From: Pseudonocardia thermophila | GTDB lineage: Bacteria > Actinomycetota > Actinomycetes > Mycobacteriales > Pseudonocardiaceae | DNA length: 64,000 bases | NCBI RefSeq assembly: GCF_900142365.1 | Contig: NZ_FRAP01000003.1 | Coordinates: 359,028 to 423,027, forward strand | Direction: 5' to 3' | In this document: positions 18,821 through 26,548 of the stretch, one piece after another | Layout: each line of letters opens with the position of its first letter | Position numbering within the stretch: the first letter of the stretch is position 1 | The notes under the pieces: model-generated | Seen by the model: the letters and a program-made list of their open reading frames with translations, nothing else | Database searches by the model: none | What the model was told of the DNA's origin: nothing | Program-made: the position numbers and the translations under genes

Positions 18821-19390
18821 ATGAACAAGTCCCAGCTCGTGCATGCGCTCGCCGAGCGCCTCGGTGACCGGCGCATCGCGGCCACCGCGGTCGACGGGCT
18901 GCTCGAGACCATCGTCGAGACCGTCCGCACGGGTGAGCCGGTCTCGATCACCGGCTTCGGCGTGTTCGAGAGCCGGGAGCGTGCGGCCCGTACCGCGCGC
19001 AACCCGCGCACCGGCGAGACCGTCGAGGTGCCGGCGGCCACGGTGCCGGCGTTCCGGCCGGGCACGGGCTTCCGCAACGCGGTCGGTGGAGGCGCCGCGG
19101 CTCAGCCGGCCGCGGCCACCGCCACGTCGACCACGGCCGTGGAAGCGCCCGTCGAGGCACCCGCCGAGGAGAGCCCGAAGCCGACGAAGAAGACCCGGTC
19201 GAAGCAGTCGTTCGCCGCCGACACCGAACCGGAGAAGACGGCGAAGCCCGGCAAGAAGGCGAAGGCGTCGGAGGAGCAGGCGTCCGAGGGGAAGGCTGAG
19301 GGGAAGGCTGAGGGGAAGGTCAAGGGCGGGAAGAAGACCAAGGCCAAGGACGGCGCGGAGAAGCCGAAGGCCAAGCGCGGCAAGAAGTAA
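18821..19390 (+). CDS. HU-family nucleoid protein with long lysine-rich tail
   Basis: 189 residues. Residues 1-90 are a canonical HU fold: MNKSQLVHALAERLGD, VSITGFGVFESRERAARTARNPRTGE in pieces, and VPAFRPGTGFRNAV. Residues 95-189 form a low-complexity Ala/Lys/Pro/Glu tail with repeated EGKAEGKVKGGKK-like blocks, like HupB of mycobacteria and HupS-type proteins. It binds and compacts DNA; the tail probably makes extra DNA contacts. The ATG choice agrees with the HU N-terminus and with a -10 just 7 bases upstream. Confidence 0.93.
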   Translation: MNKSQLVHALAERLGDRRIAATAVDGLLETIVETVRTGEPVSITGFGVFESRERAARTARNPRTGETVEVPAATVPAFRPGTGFRNAVGGGAAAQPAAATATSTTAVEAPVEAPAEESPKPTKKTRSKQSFAADTEPEKTAKPGKKAKASEEQASEGKAEGKAEGKVKGGKKTKAKDGAEKPKAKRGKK

Positions 19391-19520
19391 CGCGCCGCGC
19401 AGCGAGTTGCCCCGACCGGCCCCGCGAGTTCCCCCGTACCGCCGCGCGAGTCGCCCTGTGCGGTCGCGCGAGTTCCCCCGAGCGGGGCGGTGTGTCGCCC
19501 CGTGAAAGCCGACGAGTTCG
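19391..19520 (+). repeat. GCGAGT-type repeat units after the HU gene (plus orientation)
   Basis: Directly after the HU stop codon the plus strand carries degenerate units with the core GCGAGTTs or GCGAGTCG at about 19401, 19423, 19446 and 19467, spaced about 21-23 bases. A weaker copy (GACGAGTTCGCG) lies near 19511. The orientation is the same as the gene just ended. The same core recurs at 46.2 and 53.2 kb. Confidence 0.7.
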
Positions 19521-19628
19521 CGCAGGTCGGACCGTGGGTCGTGGATTCCCGACGGCGAACGGGATCCTCGGGACGCCGAGTCGGGGATTCCGGTGCACGG
19601 GCCCGCCGGGGAGCACGTGCTGGGATCG

Positions 19629-19870
19629 GCAACTCACCGTCCTGGGCCGGGCAACTCGCCGGTCCGTTCGGGGCAACTCGCCGGTCCGCTCGGGCCAACT
19701 CGCCGGTCCGGGCCGGGCGACTCGCCGGTCCGCTCGGGGCGACTCGCCGGTCCGGGCCGGGCGACTCGCCGGTCCGCTCGGGGCGACTCGCCGGTCCGGA
19801 CCGGGCAACTCGCCGGTCCGTTCGGGGCAACTCGCCGCCGCGGAATCCGCGACTCGCCGTCACGAGGGGC
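19629..19870 (-). repeat. Tandem array of eleven 22-bp units after the Nudix gene
   Basis: Eleven head-to-tail units of exactly 22 bp begin at 19629, 19651, 19673, 19695, 19717, 19739, 19761, 19783, 19805, 19827 and 19849. On the plus strand each starts GCAACTCGCC or GCGACTCGCC, followed mostly by GGTCCG and ending TCGGG or CCGG. Read on the minus strand the core is GGCGAGTTGC/GGCGAGTCGC. Thus the array faces the same way as the minus-strand gene ending at 19896. There are no spacers, so it is not a CRISPR. The 22-bp length is not a multiple of 3 and the units contain no stop in some frames, giving long spurious reading frames. Confidence 0.92.
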
Positions 19871-19895
19871 GCAGCTCGCGCCCGGTGCGGCGGCC

Positions 19896-20783
19896 TCAGC
19901 CGGTGGGAGTGGGGTAGTAGTCGGCGGCGCGCAGCGCACCGTCGACGAACGTCAGCACCCACGTGCTGCCCTTGCGGGCCGCCACCGTGCCCGGGTCGAC
20001 TCCGAGGTCCGCCTCGCCGACCAGCGCCGCGACGAGATCGGGGATCACCCCGCCCTGGCTGCAGACGATCGTCACTCCGGGTTGCGCAGCGAGCTCCCGG
20101 AACCGGGCCAGCCCGGCACCGGGATCGGTCTGGTAGCCCCGCTCACCCAGCGCCGGTTCGATGCCGATCTGGAGCCCCGCCGCGGCCGCGACCGGCGCCA
20201 CCGTGTCGCGGCAGCGCAGGGGCGGCGCGCTGACCACCCGGTCCGGGCCGAACAGCGGCAGCAGCTCATCGAGCTGCTCGACCTGCTCCCGCCCGGTAGC
20301 CGACAGCGGGCGCAGGTCGTCGTCGCCGTCCCACTTCGCCCGGTTGCCCGCCTCCGCGTGCCGCACCAGCAGGATCGTCGACGTCGGCACGCCGATCTCG
20401 ACGAACCGGTTCACCACGGCGGCGTCGTGCGGGTAGGTCAGCAGTCGTGCGGCCTTCTGCGGGTCGAGGAAGCGCAGCTCGTCGACCTCATCGTTCGGCT
20501 CGAACGCGCCGGAGCGGATCTCACCCGCCCAGTAGTGCACGGTCTTGGGCCCGCGCGCGGTGTCGTAGTGCACCTCGCCCAGCCGGGCACCGAGCCGCAC
20601 TGCGAGCCCCGTCTCCTCGACGGTCTCGCGCGCGGCGCAGGCCAGCAGCGTCTCGCCGCGCTCGAGCTTGCCCTTGGGCAGCGACCAGTCGTCGTAGCGG
20701 GGGCGGTGCACCACCGCGATCTCCGGGCCGTCCGCGCCCCGCCGCCACGCGACGCAGCCGCTCGCCAGCAGCTCCTTGCTCAT
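19896..20783 (-). CDS. mutT1: Nudix hydrolase fused to histidine phosphatase (MutT1 type)
   Basis: 295 residues. The N-terminal Nudix domain has the box GKLERGE...RETVEETGL (about residues 38-60). The C-terminal histidine phosphatase domain has LLVRHAEAG (about residue 139) and an SAPPLRCRDT element. This two-domain layout is that of mycobacterial MutT1, which hydrolyses 8-oxo-dGTP/GTP and diadenosine polyphosphates, and it commonly sits beside ppk1. The start lies in a 16-bp tandem duplication at the ppk1 junction: the functional ATG is 20783, with AAGGA from the upstream copy as its ribosome site. Confidence 0.88.
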   Translation of the reverse strand: MSKELLASGCVAWRRGADGPEIAVVHRPRYDDWSLPKGKLERGETLLACAARETVEETGLAVRLGARLGEVHYDTARGPKTVHYWAGEIRSGAFEPNDEVDELRFLDPQKAARLLTYPHDAAVVNRFVEIGVPTSTILLVRHAEAGNRAKWDGDDDLRPLSATGREQVEQLDELLPLFGPDRVVSAPPLRCRDTVAPVAAAAGLQIGIEPALGERGYQTDPGAGLARFRELAAQPGVTIVCSQGGVIPDLVAALVGEADLGVDPGTVAARKGSTWVLTFVDGALRAADYYPTPTG

Positions 20784-20804
20784 GCCGGTCCTTGCTCATG
20801 CCGG
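20773..20804 (-). repeat. 16-bp perfect tandem duplication at the ppk1/mutT1 junction
   Basis: Two perfect copies (20773-20788 and 20789-20804) of a unit reading CCGGCATGAGCAAGGA on the minus strand. The upstream copy contains an ATGA in which the ppk1 TGA stop overlaps an ATG. The downstream copy contains the real mutT1 start. As 16 is not a multiple of 3, the upstream ATG is out of frame. Confidence 0.9.
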
Positions 20805-23144
20805 GGTGTCGTCCGCCTCGACGGCGGCGTGGGTGTGGCGCAGCATCATCTCCGTCTGGTGGTCGCGGACCGGCGTGATCCCCGAGTCCGGGGCGGGGGA
20901 GGGCACCCAGGTGCCGTCCGGGCGCAGCGTCCAGCAGCGCGTGGCCGGGTGCAGGCACGAGTCGAGGATCTCGGCGAGGCGGCGAGCCGGTTTCTCCGAC
21001 ACCCGCAGCAGCACCTCGACCCGCCGGTCCAGGTTGCGGTGCATCATGTCGGCGCTGCCGATCCAGTACTCGTTCGCCGCGCCGAAGTGGAAGATCCGGG
21101 AGTGCTCCAGGAACCGGCCCAGGATGGACCGGACGTGGATGTTCTCCGACAGCCCCGGCCGGCCCGGCTTCAGCGCGCAGATCCCGCGCACGACGATGTC
21201 CACCGGCACCCCGGCCTGCGACGCCCGGTAGAGCGCGTCGATCACCTGCTCGTCGACGAGCGCGTTGACCTTGATGCGGATACGGGCGTCCGGGTTGCCC
21301 GCGCGCTTCGCCTCGATCTCGTCGTCGATGCGGCGCACGATGCCGCGCCGCACCCCGTACGGTGCGACGAGCAGGTTGCGGTAGGTCGTCTGCCGTGAGT
21401 AGCCCGTGAGGGTGTTGAACAGGTCGGTGAGGTCGGAGCCGATCGTCGGGTCGGCCGTCAGCACCCCGATGTCCTCGTAGAGCCGGGCGGTCTTGGGGTG
21501 GTAGTTGCCGGTGCCGATGTGGCAGTAGCGGCGGATCTGCCCGCCCTCCTGGCGCACGACGAGCGCGGTCTTGCAGTGGGTCTTCAGCCCCACCAGGCCG
21601 TACACCACGTGCACCCCGGCCTTCTCCAGCTCGCGCGCCCACCGGATGTTGGCCTGCTCGTCGAAGCGGGCCTTGATCTCCACCAGCGCCACGACCTGCT
21701 TACCGGCCTCCGCGGCGTCGACCAGCGCGTCGACGATGGGGGAGTCGCCGGACGTGCGGTAGAGCGTCTGCTTGATCGCCAGCACGTTCGGGTCCGCCGC
21801 CGCCTGCTCGATGAACCGCTGCACGCTCGTCGAGAACGAGTCGTAGGGGTGGTGCACCAGGACGTCGCCCTCGCGCAGCGTGGCGAAGATGCTCTGCGGG
21901 TTCTCCCGGTCGGCGAACGCCGGGTGGGTGGCCGGCACGAACGGCTCGTCCTTCAGGTCCGGCCGGTCCACGGCGTGCACCGCCCAGAGCGCGGTGAGGT
22001 CGAGCAGCCCGGGGATCGTGATGACGTCGGCCGGATCGACGTCGAGCTCGCGCAGCAGCAGCTCCAGCACGTGCGGGCTCATCTGGTCGCTGACCTCGAG
22101 CCGCACCGGCGGGCCGAAGCGCCGGCGCGCCAGCTCCCGCTCCAGCGACTGGAGCAGGTCCTCGTCGCGATCCTCCTCCACCTCCAGATCGGCGTTGCGG
22201 GTGACCCGGAACGCGCCGACCTCGGCCACCTCCATGCCGGTGAACAGCTGGTCGAGGTGCGCGGCGATGAGGTCCTCGATCGGCAGGAACGTGATCTCGT
22301 TGCGGTCCCCGCCCGGCGCGGTCGCCACCCGCACCAGCCGCGGCACGTTGTTCGGCACCTTCACGCGGGCGAACCGCTCCGTGCCGCCCTCCGGGTCGCG
22401 CACCGTGACGGCCAGGTTCAGCGAGAGCCCCGAGATGTACGGGAAGGGGTGCGCGGGATCGACGGCCAGCGGGGTGAGGACGGGGAAGACCTGCTCGGAG
22501 AAGTAGTCCGAGAGCCGGGCTCGCTCGTCGTCGGTCAGCTCGTCCCAGCGGCGGATGTAGATGCCGTGCTGCTCCAGCTCCGGGCGCACCTGGTCGAGGA
22601 ACACCCGGGCGTGGGCGCGGGCGATCGCCTGCGTGCGCGCGGAGATGCGGGCCACCTGCTCACGCGGGGACAGACCGTCGGCGCTGCGCACGGCCAGGCC
22701 GGTCTCGTCGCGGCGCTTCAGGCCCGCGACCCGGACCATGTAGAACTCGTCCAGGTTGGACGCGAAGATCGCGAGGAACTTCGCCCGCTCCAGCAGCGGC
22801 TGGCTGGGGTCCTCGGCGAGCGCCAGCACGCGGGCGTTGAAGTCCAGCCAGGACAGCTCGCGGTTGAGGTAGCGGTCGTCGGGCAGCTCGGAGCCGGGGC
22901 CGGGTGTGCGGGCCGGAGGGCTGACCGGCACGGCCGCCTCCGGGACGGTGTCCGGTTCCTCCTGGGCCGGTGGCTCGACGCGGCGCGCGGGCGGCGGGCC
23001 GGCCGGCTCCGGTGGTACGGCGGCCGCCGCGGCGTCGGCGGCGGGCACCGGGGCTGCGGCGACGCGCCGGGTCGACGGTCGCGGCGGCCGCCGCGTGGAC
23101 CGTCCGCCGCTCGAGCGCGTCCTGGCCTTGCTCTCGTCAGCCAC
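20796..23144 (-). CDS. ppk1: Polyphosphate kinase
   Basis: 782 residues if begun at GTG 23144 (GGAAGA site); a GTG at 23171 has no site. It reversibly polymerises the ATP gamma-phosphate into polyphosphate. After a 75-residue low-complexity Ala/Pro/Arg-rich tail the PPK1 domains begin at [20 protein letters not shown]. The catalytic C1 domain has [14 protein letters not shown], and the C2 domain has [19 protein letters not shown] with the candidate phosphorylated histidine, and [10 protein letters not shown]. The gene ends in the duplicated junction with mutT1, and the two are probably one operon. Confidence 0.95.
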   Translation of the reverse strand: MADESKARTRSSGGRSTRRPPRPSTRRVAAAPVPAADAAAAAVPPEPAGPPPARRVEPPAQEEPDTVPEAAVPVSPPARTPGPGSELPDDRYLNRELSWLDFNARVLALAEDPSQPLLERAKFLAIFASNLDEFYMVRVAGLKRRDETGLAVRSADGLSPREQVARISARTQAIARAHARVFLDQVRPELEQHGIYIRRWDELTDDERARLSDYFSEQVFPVLTPLAVDPAHPFPYISGLSLNLAVTVRDPEGGTERFARVKVPNNVPRLVRVATAPGGDRNEITFLPIEDLIAAHLDQLFTGMEVAEVGAFRVTRNADLEVEEDRDEDLLQSLERELARRRFGPPVRLEVSDQMSPHVLELLLRELDVDPADVITIPGLLDLTALWAVHAVDRPDLKDEPFVPATHPAFADRENPQSIFATLREGDVLVHHPYDSFSTSVQRFIEQAAADPNVLAIKQTLYRTSGDSPIVDALVDAAEAGKQVVALVEIKARFDEQANIRWARELEKAGVHVVYGLVGLKTHCKTALVVRQEGGQIRRYCHIGTGNYHPKTARLYEDIGVLTADPTIGSDLTDLFNTLTGYSRQTTYRNLLVAPYGVRRGIVRRIDDEIEAKRAGNPDARIRIKVNALVDEQVIDALYRASQAGVPVDIVVRGICALKPGRPGLSENIHVRSILGRFLEHSRIFHFGAANEYWIGSADMMHRNLDRRVEVLLRVSEKPARRLAEILDSCLHPATRCWTLRPDGTWVPSPAPDSGITPVRDHQTEMMLRHTHAAVEADDTPA

Positions 23145-23189
23145 GGCGCCGATTCTTCCGCACCCGACCACACTCGCGCCGAGAACGAC

Positions 23190-23220
23190 GTGACCGAGGG
23201 CGGAACGCTCTGTCGGTCAC
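23190..23220 (-). terminator. Hairpin between tyrS and ppk1
   Basis: GTGACCGA (23190-23197) and TCGGTCAC (23213-23220) form an 8-bp perfect inverted repeat with a 15-base loop, about 40 bases beyond the tyrS stop on the minus strand. Probable terminator or ppk1 leader element. Confidence 0.45.
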
Positions 23221-23259
23221 GGCAGCGGCGATCGACACCGGCGTCCTCGACGCGGGGCC

Positions 23260-24528
23260 TCAGCCCCTCGTGTACTCGATCGCGGCGAGCGTGCGCTTGC
23301 CCCGGCGCAGCACGAGCCAGCGGCCGTGCAGCAGCTGGTCGGGGGACGCCACCGCGTCCTCCTCGGTGATCTTGGTGTTGTTGACGTACGCGCCGCCCTC
23401 GTTGATGGTGCGCCGCGCCGCCGACCGGCTGGGCGCCAGCCCCGTCGCCACGAACAGGTCGACGACCTCACCCAGCTCGCTCACCTGCGCCGACGGCACC
23501 TCGGCCAGCGCAGCGGCCAGGGTGCGCTCGTCCAGGGCGGCCAGGTCGTCGCGGCCGAACAGCGCCCGCGACGCGGCGACCACCTTCGCGCACTGGTCAG
23601 CCCCGTGCACGAGCGTGGTGAGCTCCTCGGCCAACGCCCGCTGGGCGGCCCGCGCCTGCGGCCGCTCCCGCGTCTGCTCCTCCAGCTCCTCCAGCTCCTC
23701 GCGGGACCGGAACGACAGCGCCCGCAGGTACCGCAGCACGTCGCGGTCGTCGGTGTTGAGCCAGAACTGGTAGAAGGCGTACGGCGTGGTCATCTCCGGG
23801 TCGAGCCACAGCGTGCCCGTCTCGGTCTTGCCGAACTTGGTGCCGTCCGCCTTCGTCATCAGCGGCGTGGCCAGCGCGTGCACCTCGGCCTGCGGCTCCA
23901 GCCGGTGGATCAGGTCGAGGCCCGCGGTGAGGTTGCCCCACTGGTCGCTCCCGCCCTGCTGCAACGTGCAGCCGTGCCGGCGGTACAGCTCCAGGAAGTC
24001 CATCGCCTGCAGCAGCTGGTAGCTGAACTCCGTGTAGCTGATGCCCTGCTCGGAGTTCAGCCGCCGGGCGACCGACTCCTTGGTGAGCATCGTGTTCACC
24101 CGGAAGTGCTTGCCGATGTCGCGCAGGAAGTCGATCGCGGACAGGTTCGCCGTCCACTCCAGGTTGTTGACCATCGTGGCCGCGTTGGGGCCCTCGAAGT
24201 CGAGGAACGGCTCGATCTGGCTGCGCAGCCGCTCCGCCCACGCGGCGACGGTCGCGGCGTCGTTGAGCTGACGCTCCGCGGTGGGCCGCGGGTCGCCGAT
24301 CTGCCCCGTGGCGCCCCCGACGAGTGCGATCGGCCGGTGCCCGGCCTGCTGCAGCCTGCGCATGGTCAGCACCTGCACGAGGTGCCCGACGTGCAGGCTC
24401 GCCGCGGTCGGGTCGAACCCGCAGTAGTAGGTGACCGGACCGTCCGCGAGCGCCTTGCGCAAGGCCTCCTCGTCGGTGGACTGGGCGATCAGCCCGCGCC
24501 ACCGCAGCTCGTCGACGATGTCCGTCAC
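23260..24528 (-). CDS. tyrS: Tyrosyl-tRNA synthetase
   Basis: 422 residues from GTG 24528, which has AGGAGA 9 bases upstream and gives the N-terminus [18 protein letters not shown] expected of the family; GTG 24558 is a weaker choice. Class I synthetase: [17 protein letters not shown] carries the HIGH-type motif, GGSDQWGN is the tyrosine pocket, and [11 protein letters not shown] replaces KMSKS. The C-terminal S4 RNA-binding domain ([20 protein letters not shown]) is complete. Confidence 0.96.
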   Translation of the reverse strand: MTDIVDELRWRGLIAQSTDEEALRKALADGPVTYYCGFDPTAASLHVGHLVQVLTMRRLQQAGHRPIALVGGATGQIGDPRPTAERQLNDAATVAAWAERLRSQIEPFLDFEGPNAATMVNNLEWTANLSAIDFLRDIGKHFRVNTMLTKESVARRLNSEQGISYTEFSYQLLQAMDFLELYRRHGCTLQQGGSDQWGNLTAGLDLIHRLEPQAEVHALATPLMTKADGTKFGKTETGTLWLDPEMTTPYAFYQFWLNTDDRDVLRYLRALSFRSREELEELEEQTRERPQARAAQRALAEELTTLVHGADQCAKVVAASRALFGRDDLAALDERTLAAALAEVPSAQVSELGEVVDLFVATGLAPSRSAARRTINEGGAYVNNTKITEEDAVASPDQLLHGRWLVLRRGKRTLAAIEYTRG

Positions 24529-24683
24529 GGTTGCGGGTCTCCTCTGGTCCGATGGCACGACGATCGGTCCAGTCTAGGTGCGCCGAGATGACGGGCTGCT
24601 CCGGGAACCAAGGCGAGCGGCGGGACTGCTGGGTCCCACGAGGCGGGCCGAAGATCACACACAACGGCCAGGTTCACTTCAGA

Positions 24684-24702
24684 TGAAGTTAGCCTATGCT
24701 TC
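24684..24702 (+). promoter_or_regulatory. DtxR/IdeR-like iron box over the promoter of the siderophore transporter
   Basis: The 19 bases TGAAGTTAGCCTATGCTTC match 13 of 19 positions of the DtxR/IdeR consensus (TTAGGTTAGCCTAACCTAA), with GTTAGCCTA intact in the centre. They overlap a promoter: -35 TTCACT (24673-24678), 16-base spacer, -10 TATGCT (24695-24700). The GTG of the ATPase gene is 8 bases after the -10, so the mRNA is probably leaderless. Iron repression of the operon is inferred. Confidence 0.7.
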
Positions 24703-24708
24703 TCGAGC

Positions 24709-25554
24709 GTGACGTCACCGTCCCCCGATCCGGTGCCCCGCATCACCGGTGCGGATCTCCAGCTCGGCTACCACGGCCGCACGGTCGTGCACGGCGCCGG
24801 CATCTCGCTGCGCGCCGGCCGGGTCACCGCGCTCGTGGGACCGAACGGCAGCGGCAAGTCGACGCTGCTGCGCGCGCTCGCGCGCCTGCACCGCCCGGAC
24901 GCGGGGACCCTGCGGGTCGGCGAGGAAGCGGTGGACGCGCTGGCCATGAGCCGTCGTGAGTTCGCCCGCCTGGTCACGCTGCTCGCCCAGAGCCGGCCCA
25001 CCCCGACCGGCCTGTCCGTCGCCGACGTCGTCGGGTTCGGGCGCCATCCGCACCGCGGGCGCTGGCGCGCAGGCGATCCCGACGGCCCGGCCGCCGTCGC
25101 CCGCGCGATGGCCGTGACCCGGATCGAGGAGCTGGCCGACCGGCCCGTCGACGAGCTGTCCGGCGGCCAGCTGCAGCGCGTGTGGCTCGCGTCCTGCCTC
25201 GCGCAGGACGCCGGTGTGCTCCTCCTCGACGAGCCCACGACGTTCCTCGACCTGCGGTTCCAGGTGGAGCTGCTCGACCTGGTCCGCGACCTCGCCGACC
25301 AGGACGGCGTCGCGATCGGCGTCGTCCTGCACGACCTCGATCAAGCCGCCGCCGTCGCCGACGAGGTGGTGCTGCTCGCGGAGGGACGCATCCGGGCGGC
25401 CGGTCCGCCCGCCGACGTCCTGACGACCGAGCTGCTCACCGACGTCTACGGCATCCGCATCGAGGTCGACCACGACCCCCGAACGGGTGCGCTGCGCACC
25501 CGGCCCGTCGGCCGGCACCCGAGCCGGGTGCCGGCAGCTGCCCCCCGGAGGTAG
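24709..25554 (+). CDS. Iron-siderophore ABC transporter ATPase
   Basis: 281 residues from GTG 24709. FepC/FhuC-type ATPase: Walker A GPNGSGKST (about 44-52), Q-loop LLAQSRPTPTGLSVADVV, signature LSGGQLQRVW, Walker B VLLLDEPTTFLDL, switch His in VLHDLDQAAA. It powers uptake through the fused permease two genes downstream. The binding protein gene follows after 3 bases, so the three genes form one operon behind an iron box. Confidence 0.94.
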   Translation: MTSPSPDPVPRITGADLQLGYHGRTVVHGAGISLRAGRVTALVGPNGSGKSTLLRALARLHRPDAGTLRVGEEAVDALAMSRREFARLVTLLAQSRPTPTGLSVADVVGFGRHPHRGRWRAGDPDGPAAVARAMAVTRIEELADRPVDELSGGQLQRVWLASCLAQDAGVLLLDEPTTFLDLRFQVELLDLVRDLADQDGVAIGVVLHDLDQAAAVADEVVLLAEGRIRAAGPPADVLTTELLTDVYGIRIEVDHDPRTGALRTRPVGRHPSRVPAAAPRR

Positions 25555-25557
25555 GAC

Positions 25558-26544
25558 ATGAGAGCGCGCACACCACTCGTCCTGGTGGCGATCCTGCTCG
25601 CCCTGGCCGGACTCACGGCCTGCGGGACGTCGGAGCCGGCCGCCGGCGCCGGCCCGACCGCGGCGGCCGCGGCCTCCGGTGGTCCGATCACCGTGACCGA
25701 CCTGCGCGGCAAGCAGATCACCCTCGACAAGCCCGCCGCCCGCGTGGTCGGGCTGGAGTGGAACGTCATCGAGCACGCCGTGTCGCTCGGCGTGATGCCC
25801 GTCGGCGCGGCGGACATCAAGGGCTACTCGGCCTGGGTGCAGAGCGAGCCGCTCGACGCCTCCGTGAAGGACGTGGGCGTGCGCGGCGAACCCAGCGTCG
25901 AGTCGATCGCTGCGCTGCAGCCCGACCTGATCCTCGCCACCGACCAGCTGCCCGAGGGTGCGGTGGCGCAGATGGAGCAGTTCGCGCCCGTCGTCTTCGT
26001 GCCCGGCGGGGACGCCGAGGACCCGGTCGGCCAGATGCGCGAGAACCTGCAGCTGGTCGCGAAGCTGGTGGGCAAGGAGGCCGAGGCGCAGAAGCTGCTC
26101 GCCGACTTCGACGCCAAGCTCGCCGACGCCAAGACGAAGCTGGCCGCCAAGACCGGGCAGAAGTTCGTGTTCACCGACGGCTGGGCCGAGGGCGGCCAGG
26201 TCTCGCTGCGGCCCTACACCAAGGGCTCGCTCGTGGGTGGGGTCACCGAGCAGCTCGGGCTGGTCGACGCGTGGCCCGCCGAGGAGGGCGACGCCGTCTA
26301 CGGGCTCGCCCAGAGCGACGTCGAGGGCCTGACCCGGGTCGGCGACGTCGAGTTCCTCTACATCGTCAACGACGCCGACGGCGGCGACGTGTTCGCCAAC
26401 GAGCTGAGGGACAACGCCGTGTGGAAGTCCCTGCCGTTCGTCCAGGCCGGCAAGGTGCACCGGATCCCCGACGGCATGTGGATGTTCGGCGGCCCGACGT
26501 CGCTGGCGATCTACGTCGACGCCGTCGTCGCGGCGCTGGCTTGA
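25558..26544 (+). CDS. Iron-siderophore substrate-binding lipoprotein
   Basis: 328 residues. Lipoprotein signal with lipobox LTAC and modified Cys22 (LVLVAILLALAGLTACG). The mature part is a class III (FhuD/BtuF/FecB) periplasmic-binding fold: GPITVTDLRGKQITLDKPAARVVGLEWN, SVESIAALQPDLILATDQL and GDAVYGLAQSD in pieces. It captures the ferri-siderophore outside the membrane. Second gene of the operon, with 3-4-base gaps on both sides. Confidence 0.93.
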   Translation: MRARTPLVLVAILLALAGLTACGTSEPAAGAGPTAAAAASGGPITVTDLRGKQITLDKPAARVVGLEWNVIEHAVSLGVMPVGAADIKGYSAWVQSEPLDASVKDVGVRGEPSVESIAALQPDLILATDQLPEGAVAQMEQFAPVVFVPGGDAEDPVGQMRENLQLVAKLVGKEAEAQKLLADFDAKLADAKTKLAAKTGQKFVFTDGWAEGGQVSLRPYTKGSLVGGVTEQLGLVDAWPAEEGDAVYGLAQSDVEGLTRVGDVEFLYIVNDADGGDVFANELRDNAVWKSLPFVQAGKVHRIPDGMWMFGGPTSLAIYVDAVVAALA

Positions 26545-26548
26545 TCGC

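Noticed and set aside
19102..19962. 286-codon minus-strand frame through the 22-bp array
   Set aside because: A stop-free 22-bp unit keeps frames open and gives a 22-residue periodic peptide; no start signal or family, and it overlaps the HU tail antisense.
20744..20799. ATG at 20799 overlapping the ppk1 stop as start of mutT1
   Set aside because: The 16-bp duplication puts it out of frame with the Nudix domain; the frame it opens has no homology.
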